NCBI RefSeq assembly: GCF_006494365.1
Contig: NZ_VHIP01000002.1
Coordinates: forward strand, 558,001-622,000
Source of the DNA: Aestuariibacter sp. GS-14
GTDB lineage: Bacteria; Pseudomonadota; Gammaproteobacteria; Enterobacterales; Alteromonadaceae
Length of the DNA stretch: 64,000 nucleotides
Direction: 5' to 3'
The notes under the pieces were generated by a model. That model was not told the origin of the DNA. It made no database searches and saw nothing but the letters and a program-made list of their open reading frames with translations. A program made the translations under genes and the position numbers. This document shows positions 36,819 to 45,472 of the stretch, piece by piece; the first letter of the stretch is position 1; the number at the start of each line of letters is the position of its first letter.

Positions 36819-37040
36819 TTATGCTGTTCCCTGTACGCTTTTAGTCAGTACTTTGGTAAATTGTTCAACCATGGCTTGCCGTTGATGTGGCGCAACCTGT
36901 TGTTCAAAAATGTGGGTGATCACATTACCCAGTACCATTAAAGAAAGATCGCGACCAGCGCCTTCTTTTTCGAGTACCATTATAATTTCGTTCATCAGAC
37001 GCTCGAAGTCGGCATCGCTGTATCGGCTTTGTTGGGGCAC
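36819..37040 (-). CDS. yejL: YejL family protein (DUF1414)
   Basis: A 73-residue cytoplasmic protein aligned with E. coli YejL from the start: PQQSRYSDADFERLMNEI, then DLSLMVLGNVITHIFEQ and APHQRQAMVEQF. Its function is unknown. The GTG at 37040 with GAGG six bases upstream gives the family start; the frame is open 29 codons further back without similarity. It is divergent from yejK (137 bases) and followed by lapC, the same arrangement as in E. coli. Confidence 0.9.
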   Translation of the reverse strand: MPQQSRYSDADFERLMNEIIMVLEKEGAGRDLSLMVLGNVITHIFEQQVAPHQRQAMVEQFTKVLTKSVQGTA

Positions 37041-37176
37041 TTTACGCCTCTTGTGATTAATTCGCTTGAAAAAGCATAGTTTTGGCAATAAAGCGATTAT
37101 AATCGTTGTGCATCTGATAACAATCATTCATTCAAAAAACTGCATCATTAGTCAACGAATTGGACATCAGTAATAC

Positions 37177-38214
37177 ATGAGCATATTGATACATCATTTT
37201 GTCGTACATCAGCTTATCGTGAATAACGACGGCAAAATGCAACTGATCCCACGAGAAGGTTGCCTGCCGGTTACTTCTGCATTAGAACAACTCGGACACC
37301 AGTTACATCATACCTTTGTGAGTAAACCGGGTAAGGGTGTAGGGCATTTTGCGGAATCAACCGAGCAAAATACGTTTGTTACTGCATTGCAGGGTTATCA
37401 GGCTGCGCATGCAGACAGTCCGGCCGACAGTGGCAGCGCTTACCTTGCTTTCACTAAAGACACCAGTAATTTACTGGTGCAATCGCTGGTTGATACCGGC
37501 CAGGTGGAAACCGGGTTTGTGCTGTTTGTACACTACGAATATCTGGCCACGCAGTTTTTATTAGTTACCCTGTTAAATACCAAAGCGCACGTGGAAGTGA
37601 GTCAAAATCTGGATTTGTCCAGCCGGGAGCACCTGGACCTGGCTAAAATGCAGTTGGCTGTGCGTATTGATTTAACCCAGTATCGCATTGAGCCACAGCA
37701 GCAGCGCTACATCAGTTTTATTAAAGGTCGCATGGGCAGAAAGGTTGCTGACTTCTTTATGCAATTTGTTGGCTGTGAAGAAAAAGTGGATGTGAAGCAG
37801 CAGAACAAACAGCTGATTCAGTCGGTGGAAACCTATCTTGCCTCTGAAAATCTTGATCCAGAAGAAAAAACCACCCACCGTGAGCAGGTGACCAGTTATT
37901 TTAAAGAACAACTCGACAGTGGCGAAAGCATCCGGGTAAGTGAGTTGTCAGCGAGATTGCCGTCCGATGAGGGCAGCGATCACAATTTCGCGGCATTTAC
38001 CGCTGGACTTGAATCACCGCTGGAACCTGAAATTCAACCCGATCCAGCTGCGCTAAGACAACTTACCAAGTTTACCGGACAGGGCGGTGGTGTGTCGGTG
38101 AGCTTTGAACGTAAATTGCTGGGCGAGCGGGTAATATATAATCCCGACACCGATACGTTAACCATCAAAGGCATACCGCCTAACCTGAAAGACCAGTTGA
38201 AGCGAAATCTGTAG
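37177..38214 (+). CDS. yejK: Nucleoid-associated protein YejK (NdpA)
   Basis: A 345-residue member of the 37-kDa nucleoid-associated protein family. Diagnostic parts are the N-terminal HHFVVHQL, EYLATQFLLVTLLNTK, LDLAKMQLAVRIDL, the YISFIKGRMGRKVADFFMQF core and the C-terminal SFERKLLGERVIYNP. In E. coli NdpA is found with the nucleoid and binds topoisomerase IV. It is divergent from yejL-lapC. A two-hairpin element follows the stop. Confidence 0.95.
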   Translation: MSILIHHFVVHQLIVNNDGKMQLIPREGCLPVTSALEQLGHQLHHTFVSKPGKGVGHFAESTEQNTFVTALQGYQAAHADSPADSGSAYLAFTKDTSNLLVQSLVDTGQVETGFVLFVHYEYLATQFLLVTLLNTKAHVEVSQNLDLSSREHLDLAKMQLAVRIDLTQYRIEPQQQRYISFIKGRMGRKVADFFMQFVGCEEKVDVKQQNKQLIQSVETYLASENLDPEEKTTHREQVTSYFKEQLDSGESIRVSELSARLPSDEGSDHNFAAFTAGLESPLEPEIQPDPAALRQLTKFTGQGGGVSVSFERKLLGERVIYNPDTDTLTIKGIPPNLKDQLKRNL

Positions 38215-38219
38215 GAATA

Positions 38220-38286
38220 GCAGGCCATACCAGCGAAAACTGGGTATAATGCCTGCATTAAATACCCGGCGATGAATAGTCGGGTA
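38220..38286 (+). terminator. Two consecutive hairpins behind yejK
   Basis: First hairpin 38220-38256: GCAGGC with GCCTGC, and inside it ATACC with GGTAT, over a CGAAAA-type loop. Second hairpin: TACCCG (38263-38268) with CGGGTA (38281-38286). Neither has a T tract, so they may act as an RNA-stability element or a Rho-dependent end. They fill most of the 105 bases before the tandem QueD-like gene. Confidence 0.45.
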
Positions 38287-38319
38287 CCTGATAAGTAAGA
38301 ATTAACCTGACGAGACGTA

Positions 38320-39195
38320 ATGCAATTATTTGTTAATGACTTAACCGTAATGGACTTCTCCTACCTGTGCCCGCAGCGCGGCATGGTGGGTGAAAGCTGG
38401 ATTGTGGATGTGTTGCTTGATGGCACGCTGAACGAAGAGAGCATGGTTCAGGATTTCGGTATCGTAAAGAAAAACTTAAAGCGACTCATCGACAGCTATG
38501 TTGATCACAAGTTGCTGGTACCTGCAGAGTGCAGTGCTACTACTATTCGTCATGACGACGACACAGACTATGTAGAAGTGAATTTTGCGCTGGCAGATCA
38601 AAAAGCCATCCAAATGTATTGTCCTGCAGATGCTTATGCGTTTATTTATGCGCCTATTATTACTATGGAGTCGGTAAGTGAATACCTGCGGGAAGTGATT
38701 GCAACACATTTACCCGACAACGTAGACAATCTTACTATTCTGCTGCGCACTGAAGTCATTAATACGCCGTTTTATCACTATACCCATGGGCTAAAAAAGC
38801 ATGATGGTAACTGTCAGCGTATTGCTCACGGTCACCGTTCTAAAGTTGATATTTATACCGATGGCGAAAATGACCTTGAGAGTCAAACCTACTGGGCAAA
38901 TCGCTGGTGCGATATTTACATTGCCTCAGAAGAAGACAGGATCACGGCTGAGCAGTTAAAACTGCAACAAAAATTACCCAGCTATCAGGATCACGTGTGT
39001 TTTGCCTACGAGGCGACACAAGGCTACTTCGAAATAGTGTTGCCTGAATCTCAATGTGAAGTGATCACCACGGATTCAACAGTGGAATGTCTGGCGCAAT
39101 ACATCTATCAGCAACAAAAGTTGCGCAAGCCGGGTAGCCATTGCTGCGTATTGGCTTACGAAGGCGTTGGAAAAGGTGCCAGAGTTAGTGACTAA
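38320..39195 (+). CDS. Tandem 6-pyruvoyl-tetrahydropterin synthase/QueD-like protein
   Basis: A 291-residue protein made of two T-fold domains of the QueD/PTPS family. Domain 1 (1-~148) keeps DFGIVK (45-50) and the VDH pair (Asp62, His63) but has lost the zinc histidines: the place of LHGH reads MVGES. Domain 2 (~150-291) has the missing set, H156 with GNCQRIAHGH (Cys165, His170, His172), and the pterin-anchoring-type Glu281 in VLAYEG, but no clear DFG helix. In known PTPS the Cys of one subunit works with Asp-His of the next, so the chain seems to hold one complete site. Role in 7-deazaguanine or pterin synthesis is inferred. The M23 gene overlaps its end. Confidence 0.8.
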   Translation: MQLFVNDLTVMDFSYLCPQRGMVGESWIVDVLLDGTLNEESMVQDFGIVKKNLKRLIDSYVDHKLLVPAECSATTIRHDDDTDYVEVNFALADQKAIQMYCPADAYAFIYAPIITMESVSEYLREVIATHLPDNVDNLTILLRTEVINTPFYHYTHGLKKHDGNCQRIAHGHRSKVDIYTDGENDLESQTYWANRWCDIYIASEEDRITAEQLKLQQKLPSYQDHVCFAYEATQGYFEIVLPESQCEVITTDSTVECLAQYIYQQQKLRKPGSHCCVLAYEGVGKGARVSD

Positions 39196-39997
39196 ACGCC
39201 TGTTTTGCCTGTTAGTTGGGGTGTGTTTAGCATTGTCTGCACAGGCCGGGTCGTTGGTGCTTAAAGGCGAGGCTACACAAGGCAGTCTGATGCGCGGCAA
39301 ACTGCCTTCAGGCACTAAGGTGTGGCTGAATGACAATCCGGTAGATACCTTGGATGATGGTGCCTTTGCGATTGGGTTTGGTCGCGATGCAAAGGTTAGC
39401 CATACATTGCGTTGGTTACTACCATCGGGTGAACAACAAAGCCAAACCATCGTGTTGGCTGAACGTGAATATCCTACTCAACGTATTGAAGGTGTGCCTC
39501 AGGCCATGGTTACGCCACCTGAAAGCGTATTGGCACGAATAAAGAACGATAACTGGCTGGTAGCAAACGCCCGAAAAGCCCGTTCCGAATTGCGGGACTT
39601 TACTTCTGAGTTTATCTGGCCAGCCGAAGGACCAATTACTGGCGTGTACGGTAGTCAGCGCATTTTTAATGGTGAACCAAAGCGTCCGCATTACGGTGTG
39701 GATGTGGGCGCGCCAACCGGTACTGATGTGGTAGCACCCGCAGGCGGTACAATTACTCTGGCACAGGCTGATTTATACTATTCCGGTGGTACCCTGATCA
39801 TCGATCACGGACTTGGCGTAAATTCGACCTTTTTGCATTTAAGTAAATTGACGGTAGCGGTGGGTGATCGGGTAGAGCAGGGTCAGAAAATTGGTGAAAT
39901 CGGTGCAACCGGCCGTGCAACCGGGCCACACCTGGACTGGCGGTTGAACTGGTATGACGAACGATTGGATCCGGCACTGTTGGTACCGCCCCGTTGA
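39188..39997 (+). CDS. M23-family (LytM-type) metallopeptidase, exported
   Basis: A ~269-residue exported peptidase: signal peptide TKRLFCLLVGVCLALSAQA, a ~120-residue N-terminal beta region, and a LytM domain from residue ~150. Zinc-site motifs are HYGVDVGAP (H-x3-D) and GPHLDWRL, where HxH reads HLD, so one usual ligand or helper is Asp. Such enzymes cleave peptidoglycan cross-links; if zinc binding is reduced it could be an activator like EnvC. The start is uncertain: GTG at 39188 (8-base overlap with the QueD-like gene), GTG at 39176 and TTG at 39167 are in frame. The overlap points to joint transcription. A strong terminator follows. Confidence 0.82.
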   Translation: MTKRLFCLLVGVCLALSAQAGSLVLKGEATQGSLMRGKLPSGTKVWLNDNPVDTLDDGAFAIGFGRDAKVSHTLRWLLPSGEQQSQTIVLAEREYPTQRIEGVPQAMVTPPESVLARIKNDNWLVANARKARSELRDFTSEFIWPAEGPITGVYGSQRIFNGEPKRPHYGVDVGAPTGTDVVAPAGGTITLAQADLYYSGGTLIIDHGLGVNSTFLHLSKLTVAVGDRVEQGQKIGEIGATGRATGPHLDWRLNWYDERLDPALLVPPR

Positions 39998-40043
39998 ACC
40001 TGCACGTCGAAAAGTAAACTTCTATGCAAATTGGTATTAATAA

Positions 40044-40075
40044 AACAGGCTGCAAATCGCAGCCTGTTTGTTTAG
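40044..40075. terminator. Bidirectional terminator between M23 and M61 genes
   Basis: AACAGGCTGC and GCAGCCTGTT form a ten-base stem with a five-base loop, followed by TGTTT. It lies 46 bases past the M23 stop and a few bases past the M61 stop on the other strand. Confidence 0.85.
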
Positions 40076-40077
40076 GG

Positions 40078-41856
40078 CTAGTGTAAACCAAGCCAGGCGG
40101 CAAAAGCCTGTTTGTCGGTAATAGTGAGCGCGGTATGTTGTTTGGGTGCTTCCAGTAAAGGCATCGTCAGGTTAAGTACGCGGCCATCGCGCACAAGGGT
40201 TAAGCTGAAATCACCATTGCGTTCGCTAGCGAGCATGCGGTCGAGCAATTTTACATTTACTACAAATCCGTCAATGGCTATTAATCGATCATTCACTTGC
40301 AAACCGGCCACACAGGCCGCAGAGCCTTGCTGAACGGTCAGAATCGTCAAGCCAAAATCTGCGGTTTTAACCGTCGCACCAAAGCTGTATCGCGCAGTGG
40401 CTTTGGTGGGCATTTCACCCCCTTTGTCGTCCACCGACAACGCTGCATTTTCAGATACGCTTACGCCAATGTCTTTGAGTAATTCAGCCAGTTCAACGTC
40501 TTCAGTGCCATAGGCCACACGCGCCAAATAATCACTCACATCCAGATTGAATTCCGATAAACACAGGCGCGCTATCACATCCGCTGGTGTGCCTTTATTG
40601 TGACCAAATTGCTGCCATAACGCCTGCATGAGTTTATCCAGTGTTGCCTGGCCTGCGCTGCGCTTGCGTAATAGTAAATCCAAACCCATCGCAACCAGGC
40701 CGCCTTTATTGTAATAACTCACAATGTTGTTAATTGCGCTGGCATCCTGCTTATAAAATTTGGTCCAGGCGTAGAAACTGGACTCGGCAATACTTTGTTT
40801 GAACCGGCCCACGTTGCGCATCAGGCGGGTCTGGTTTTGCCCTACGATTTTGAGGTAATGCTGAGGCGGGATCACGCCGGTTCTGGCCAGTGTCACGTCA
40901 TCATAAAAACTGGTAAATCCTTCATAAATCCACAACTGGTCGGTATACACTTCCTGAGTCAGGTCTGCGTTCACTAATACATCGGGTTGAATGCTTTTCA
41001 CATGCCAGGTATGGAACAATTCGTGGCTGCACAAACTAATAAAGTTTACGTAGCTGTCGTTCAATTGCGCAGGTTCGCCCGCCAGTGGCAGATCAAATCG
41101 CGGGTATAACAGTGCTGTGGAGCTACGGTGCTCCAGTCCGCCGAAGCCTTGTTCTGCAATTAGCGTCATAAATATATAACGTTTAATGGGGGCTGGCTGT
41201 CCGAATAAATTGAGGTGATGCTCACAAACTTTGGTGAGATCAGTGCACATCCGCGCCATGTCGTAGCGGGTATTGCCGCTGAACAACAGCACAAACTCTA
41301 CCCCCTGAACCACAAAGCTTTCGTACGTGCATTCTCCTATAAATATCGGGTGATCGATCAGTTCATCATAATCACTGCACAGGTAAATCCCCTCAGACTG
41401 TTTTTCCATTGCTGTTTCAATGTGCCATTGAGGCTTGGATGCAGGGGCGCGCATCAATACCCTGCAAGGTAATGCCTCAGCGCCTTCAACTTTCAGAAAC
41501 ACACTGGTGCCGTTACAGAAGGCATACTCGTCATTAATAAAGGCGCTTCTTACGGATAAATCGAAGGCGTATATCTTGTAGGTGAGGGTGAACGCCTTGC
41601 CATCAGCCTGTACCTCCCAGGTTTGTTTGTCTGTTGGTATTACGCTGATTAGGTCTTGATTAAGGTTATGGCCTTCAATGGTAATAACATTGCGTGCAAA
41701 GTCTCTCACCATATAGCTACCCGGGATCCAGGTGGGCAACGACACCGCGACAACCGGCTGGCTAAGGGCGGGTACTGACATGGTAACCAGAAACACGTGT
41801 TGGCTGATAGAGTCGACACTGAGTGTATAGTCGATACCGGTGAAATGCGAAGCCAT
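40078..41856 (-). CDS. M61-family glycyl aminopeptidase with PDZ domain
   Basis: A 592-residue metalloprotease. The N-terminal beta domain (residues 1-~170, ending near FIGECTYESF) precedes the catalytic domain with HELFHTWHVK (HExxH zinc motif) and the downstream Glu region LWIYEGFTSFYDD. A PDZ domain follows at ~485-565 (VQQGSAACVAGLQVNDRLIAIDG). This is the layout of the M61 glycyl aminopeptidase of Sphingomonas and its relatives. No signal peptide is evident, so it is probably cytoplasmic. It is a single gene behind a palindromic promoter region. Confidence 0.9.
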   Translation of the reverse strand: MASHFTGIDYTLSVDSISQHVFLVTMSVPALSQPVVAVSLPTWIPGSYMVRDFARNVITIEGHNLNQDLISVIPTDKQTWEVQADGKAFTLTYKIYAFDLSVRSAFINDEYAFCNGTSVFLKVEGAEALPCRVLMRAPASKPQWHIETAMEKQSEGIYLCSDYDELIDHPIFIGECTYESFVVQGVEFVLLFSGNTRYDMARMCTDLTKVCEHHLNLFGQPAPIKRYIFMTLIAEQGFGGLEHRSSTALLYPRFDLPLAGEPAQLNDSYVNFISLCSHELFHTWHVKSIQPDVLVNADLTQEVYTDQLWIYEGFTSFYDDVTLARTGVIPPQHYLKIVGQNQTRLMRNVGRFKQSIAESSFYAWTKFYKQDASAINNIVSYYNKGGLVAMGLDLLLRKRSAGQATLDKLMQALWQQFGHNKGTPADVIARLCLSEFNLDVSDYLARVAYGTEDVELAELLKDIGVSVSENAALSVDDKGGEMPTKATARYSFGATVKTADFGLTILTVQQGSAACVAGLQVNDRLIAIDGFVVNVKLLDRMLASERNGDFSLTLVRDGRVLNLTMPLLEAPKQHTALTITDKQAFAAWLGLH

Positions 41857-41875
41857 GGATCAGTTTCTCCTGTCT

Positions 41876-41901
41876 GGTGCAAATTCATAATGATTAGCAC
41901 C
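41876..41901 (-). promoter_or_regulatory. Imperfect palindrome upstream of the M61 gene
   Basis: GGTGC (41876-41880) and GCACC (41897-41901) flank a 16-base AT-rich centre with partial symmetry (CATAATG core). It starts 20 bases before the M61 start codon. Read on the minus strand, the centre TAATCATTATG resembles part of a Fur box, but full symmetry is lacking; regulator unknown. Confidence 0.35.
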
Positions 41902-41978
41902 AGATGTTGGGTAAGGGTTTGTTAAACGCATAAAATATGATTATATAGCGATATCAAAAGTGATTTCAGTGTTTAATA

Positions 41979-42656
41979 ATGGCAAAACAACCAAATAGAC
42001 AATTAAGCAGTGCCGATCTGGACAGTTTACTGTCATTACGTCCCGGAACTACGGTTGATTTGCAAATTTCTACGCCTACCGCCCCCAAGCGGGTGAAAAC
42101 TCAGTATGTGGGTATTGATCTGCCTACCAGTATGATTTTTCAGGTACCCAGTGAGTCTAAATGGGGCTATCTGCGCGATATTCTTGTGCCTGAAAACGAA
42201 GTGGTAGTGCGATATGTGTTGGAAGGTGAACAAGGTAAGGTCATTGCATTCAGAGCCGAGGTGTTAAAGGTAATTACCCATCCTTCATCTCTGTTGTTTG
42301 TAGATTTCCCGGTAAGCTTACAAAGTTTAGCGCTGCGCAAACACAAACGCTGGACGCCGGGGATTCAGGCGCAACTCAGTGTGTCTGAAGGGGAACAGGA
42401 TATCGCCATTCGAAGTATGATCATCGACGTGTCTCAACAGGGGTGCCGATGTGTCTGTGACGCATCGCCGGATTTTCCTCAGTTGGAAAGTGGCAAAGCG
42501 GTTAAATTGATGATCGCCGATGAAAAAGACCTGGTATGCAAAGGCGTGGTTAAGAACATTAGCGTTACCCAATCAAAGTGTTTTTATGGCATCCAATTTT
42601 CATCTGATGCAGAAATTGTTAAAAAATTGTTGAATCGATTCATCGTAGAGATTTAG
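41979..42656 (+). CDS. PilZ-domain protein (YcgR-like)
   Basis: A 225-residue cytoplasmic protein with two beta domains. Residues ~20-110 look like the YcgR N-terminal domain. The PilZ domain begins at ~118 and shows the cyclic-di-GMP-binding residues: the RKHKR (RxxxR) turn and IDVSQQGCRC (DxSxxG). YcgR-type proteins slow flagellar motors when cyclic-di-GMP rises, while others control type IV pili or exopolysaccharide. The target here cannot be told; the dual-domain Amt enzyme at 8.5 kb and the flgH-flgT pair belong to the same signalling theme but are far away. Confidence 0.85.
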   Translation: MAKQPNRQLSSADLDSLLSLRPGTTVDLQISTPTAPKRVKTQYVGIDLPTSMIFQVPSESKWGYLRDILVPENEVVVRYVLEGEQGKVIAFRAEVLKVITHPSSLLFVDFPVSLQSLALRKHKRWTPGIQAQLSVSEGEQDIAIRSMIIDVSQQGCRCVCDASPDFPQLESGKAVKLMIADEKDLVCKGVVKNISVTQSKCFYGIQFSSDAEIVKKLLNRFIVEI

Positions 42657-42732
42657 GATAGGGTGGTAAGGGGTAGTCGTTGAAGGTAAACGCAATACCC
42701 TGCAGACATCACTTCTGTTATACGGGGACAAC

Positions 42733-43194
42733 ATGCGAGATATCGAACGATTATTTAACGAATACGCTGAGAGCCATCAGAACCATACCAACAAACTGAT
42801 TCATCAATTGGCCGTTCCGCTGATTTATTTTTCTGTGATTGGATTGGTGTGGTCAATTCCAGTGCCGGAATGGGTTGCGCAGTACAACATTAATTTTGCC
42901 CACTTACTGGTATTGCCAGTGTTGTATTATTACTTTTTATTGTCTGGGCCGATTGGCGCAGCCATGACACTCCTTACCATTGCCTGTTTTCTGGTGATCG
43001 AGCAAATTGCCTTCTCTGACATACCGGTATGGCAAATGAGTGTGGCGGTGTTTGTAGTGATGTGGATCCTGCAATTTGTAGGTCACGCTATTGAAGGCAA
43101 GCGCCCGTCATTTTTTACCGACCTCAAGTTTTTACTCGTTGGCCCAGCCTGGGTATGGGGCGGCTGGTTAAAGCGCATGAATATTGGTTACTAA
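42733..43194 (+). CDS. Mpo1-like (DUF962) membrane protein
   Basis: A 153-residue protein with four hydrophobic helices. It has the family's histidines: SHQNHTNKLIHQLAVPL at the N-terminus and FVGHAIEGKRPSFF near the C-terminus. Yeast Mpo1 is an iron-dependent dioxygenase that shortens 2-hydroxy fatty acids, and bacterial relatives share these residues. A paralogue lies at 53666-54208. ATG with a GGGGAC sequence upstream. No operon partner is evident. Confidence 0.85.
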   Translation: MRDIERLFNEYAESHQNHTNKLIHQLAVPLIYFSVIGLVWSIPVPEWVAQYNINFAHLLVLPVLYYYFLLSGPIGAAMTLLTIACFLVIEQIAFSDIPVWQMSVAVFVVMWILQFVGHAIEGKRPSFFTDLKFLLVGPAWVWGGWLKRMNIGY

Positions 43195-43333
43195 TACATT
43201 TTGAGCGGCAGGCCATATCTGCCGCAACCACCTACTACTTCAGAACAATAGCTATTGTTGTTACGATGTGCGATAAAGCAATGCCCATTCGCGATTAACC
43301 CCGTCTTTGATTTATTGATTCCACGTATAATGC

Positions 43334-44437
43334 ATGCTGATGAATTTAAATAATGGTACCTTAGTGCTGAAGTGGCAGCGTTTATTTGAAAACAACGAAC
43401 GACTTTTCTGGGTGTTACACACCGTTGGATGGGCCGGTTTCGCTGTGGTGTATTACATTGGTTCGTTTTTACATGAAGTACGACCCATCTTCCTGTTTAT
43501 CATCATTCTTAATTCATACGCTGGCTGGATCCTTACCATTCCGCTGCGTTACATTTATCGTTGGGCCCGCAAACAAAACGTCCCCAGGTTGTTGTTTACT
43601 GTACTGCTGTCTACGTATGCTGTTGCATTGATTTGGGCGGTAGTTAAAAACGTAAATTACTGGGAGATATACAAGCATGGTTTCCGTCCTGAAGCCTGGT
43701 ATATGTATTTCAGTAATACTATCGACAGTATGATCATGATTGGCTGTTGGAGTGGTCTGTATTTCGGGATTAAAAACTTTGAGATGCTGCAACGCGAAAA
43801 GCAAAATGCATTGAAAGCTAGTACTATGGCGCACCAGGCACACCTTAAAATGTTGCGCTATCAGTTAAATCCACATTTTTTGTTTAATACGCTCAACGCC
43901 ATATCTACCCTTATTTTAATGAAAGAGAACGACACTGCTGAAGCCATGGTGTCGAGGCTGAGTGATTTTTTGCGATATTCGCTAGACAACGACCCGATTA
44001 AAAAAGTACCTTTAGGTCAGGAAATCAAAGCGTTACGATTGTATTTAGAAATTGAGAAGGTGCGATTCGGCGAGCGGTTGGAAGTTACCTGGGACATTGA
44101 GGAAGACTGTGAAAATGCCATGGTACCCAGCATGATCCTGCAACCCATTGTTGAAAACGCCATCAAGCACGCCATTTCCAAACTACAGGAAAACGGTCGG
44201 TTATCGATTGTGGCCAGCCGGTTTGGCAACGATTTATTACTGGATGTTGCCGATAACGGACCAGGTGCCGATATCAGTGATGGGCAGTTAAGTCGTGTAG
44301 GTGGCGTGGGGTTACCTAATATTAAAGAGCGTTTACACGCGCTGTATAATCGTAATTTTGCATTTACCGTAGAACATAATCAGCCCCAAGGTGTGCGAGT
44401 GAGCTTGCGTATGCCCTATGATGTGAAGGACGTTTAA
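43334..44437 (+). CDS. LytS/YehU-type sensor histidine kinase
   Basis: A 367-residue membrane kinase. Four hydrophobic helices fill residues ~25-155. The kinase part is of the LytS (His_kinase) family: H-box LRYQLNPHFLFNTLNAIS, ending in an ATPase domain with VENAIKHAI (N box), VADNGPGAD (G1) and GVGLPNIKERL (G2). It phosphorylates the LytTR regulator encoded two bases downstream. The signal is unknown; the membrane part has no large periplasmic domain. Start ATG at 43334, or an ATG two codons later. Confidence 0.92.
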   Translation: MLMNLNNGTLVLKWQRLFENNERLFWVLHTVGWAGFAVVYYIGSFLHEVRPIFLFIIILNSYAGWILTIPLRYIYRWARKQNVPRLLFTVLLSTYAVALIWAVVKNVNYWEIYKHGFRPEAWYMYFSNTIDSMIMIGCWSGLYFGIKNFEMLQREKQNALKASTMAHQAHLKMLRYQLNPHFLFNTLNAISTLILMKENDTAEAMVSRLSDFLRYSLDNDPIKKVPLGQEIKALRLYLEIEKVRFGERLEVTWDIEEDCENAMVPSMILQPIVENAIKHAISKLQENGRLSIVASRFGNDLLLDVADNGPGADISDGQLSRVGGVGLPNIKERLHALYNRNFAFTVEHNQPQGVRVSLRMPYDVKDV

Positions 44438-44439
44438 GA

Positions 44440-45267
44440 ATGAGCCAACAAAAAATTACCACGCTTATCGTAGACGATGAGCCGCTTGCGCGAAGCGGTC
44501 TGCGATTAAGACTGGAAAAGTATGATGATGTGCAAATATTGGCTGAGTGTCAAAATGGTTTAGACGCGGTAAGCATGATTTCTCAGCATCGCCCGGATCT
44601 GGTTTTCCTCGATATTCAAATGCCGGGTCTGAATGGTTTTCAGGTGATCAACAAGCTCAAAGAGCTTAAGCAGCCTATTCCGATGATCGTATTTGTTACC
44701 GCTTACGACAGCTACGCGATTAAGGCGTTCGATGTGCATGCTTTGGATTACCTGCTCAAACCCGCCGATGACAGACGGTTAAAGGATGCATTGGATAAAG
44801 TGCGCGAGTATTTCTCTACCCAGCATCAGGACGAACAATCCAGAAAGCTGGTTAATCTGGTAGCCGAACTCACAGGCGATGATTGCGAGGAAATCCTGCG
44901 CAAACTGGCCAGTGGCGAGCCAGTAGAAACCAATCCTTATCCTGATGTACTGGCAATTAAAGACGGCTCAGAAGTAACCAGAGTAAACGTGTCTGATATT
45001 CAGTGGATTGATGCTGCTGGCGATTACATGTGTGTACATGCCCTTGATGGTATGCACATTATGCGTAAAACCATGAAAGAACTGGAGCAGGAGTTAAATC
45101 CTCAACTGTTTGTTCGGGTGCACCGTTCGGCCATTGCAAACATTCGCTTTGTTAAAAAGCTGGTGAGCCACATCAGCGGCGAATATCACCTGATTCTACA
45201 TAACGATACGGAACTGAAAGTGAGCCGTAGTCACCGGGATAAAGTAAAAGCCGCGATGAAAATGTAA
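44440..45267 (+). CDS. LytTR-family response regulator
   Basis: A 275-residue response regulator. The receiver domain (1-~125) has IVDDEP, phospho-acceptor Asp in VFLDIQMPG, VTAYD and LLKPAD. A linker of ~50 residues leads to the LytTR DNA-binding domain (~175-275): IQWIDAAGDYMCVH, LFVRVHRSAIANI and ELKVSRSHRDKVK. It is co-transcribed with the kinase (two-base gap) and ends at a terminator. In related bacteria such pairs control pilus, autolysis or uptake genes; the target here is unknown. Confidence 0.93.
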   Translation: MSQQKITTLIVDDEPLARSGLRLRLEKYDDVQILAECQNGLDAVSMISQHRPDLVFLDIQMPGLNGFQVINKLKELKQPIPMIVFVTAYDSYAIKAFDVHALDYLLKPADDRRLKDALDKVREYFSTQHQDEQSRKLVNLVAELTGDDCEEILRKLASGEPVETNPYPDVLAIKDGSEVTRVNVSDIQWIDAAGDYMCVHALDGMHIMRKTMKELEQELNPQLFVRVHRSAIANIRFVKKLVSHISGEYHLILHNDTELKVSRSHRDKVKAAMKM

Positions 45268-45284
45268 CGAGCATCTTTTACCTG

Positions 45285-45316
45285 AAAACAGCGCATTAAA
45301 TGCGCTGTTTTTGTTT
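45285..45316 (+). terminator. Terminator of the LytS/LytTR operon
   Basis: AAAACAGCGCA pairs with TGCGCTGTTTTT over a TTAAA-type loop and continues into T-rich sequence. It begins 17 bases after the stop. Confidence 0.92.
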
Positions 45317-45472
45317 CTGAACAATTGATAAGAAGAAAACGATAAACATAACTCTATTGTTAAATATGTGTAAAAAATGAAAATAAAAAGTAATTTTGCG
45401 GCCGGTAATCATAATCGAGAGTACAACCTTCAATCGGTAGAGTAGCCATACTTACTATCAGAAGGATACACA

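Noticed and set aside
38220-38319. preQ1 riboswitch before the QueD-like gene
   Set aside because: The hairpins lack the short C-rich loop and A-rich tail of known preQ1 classes.
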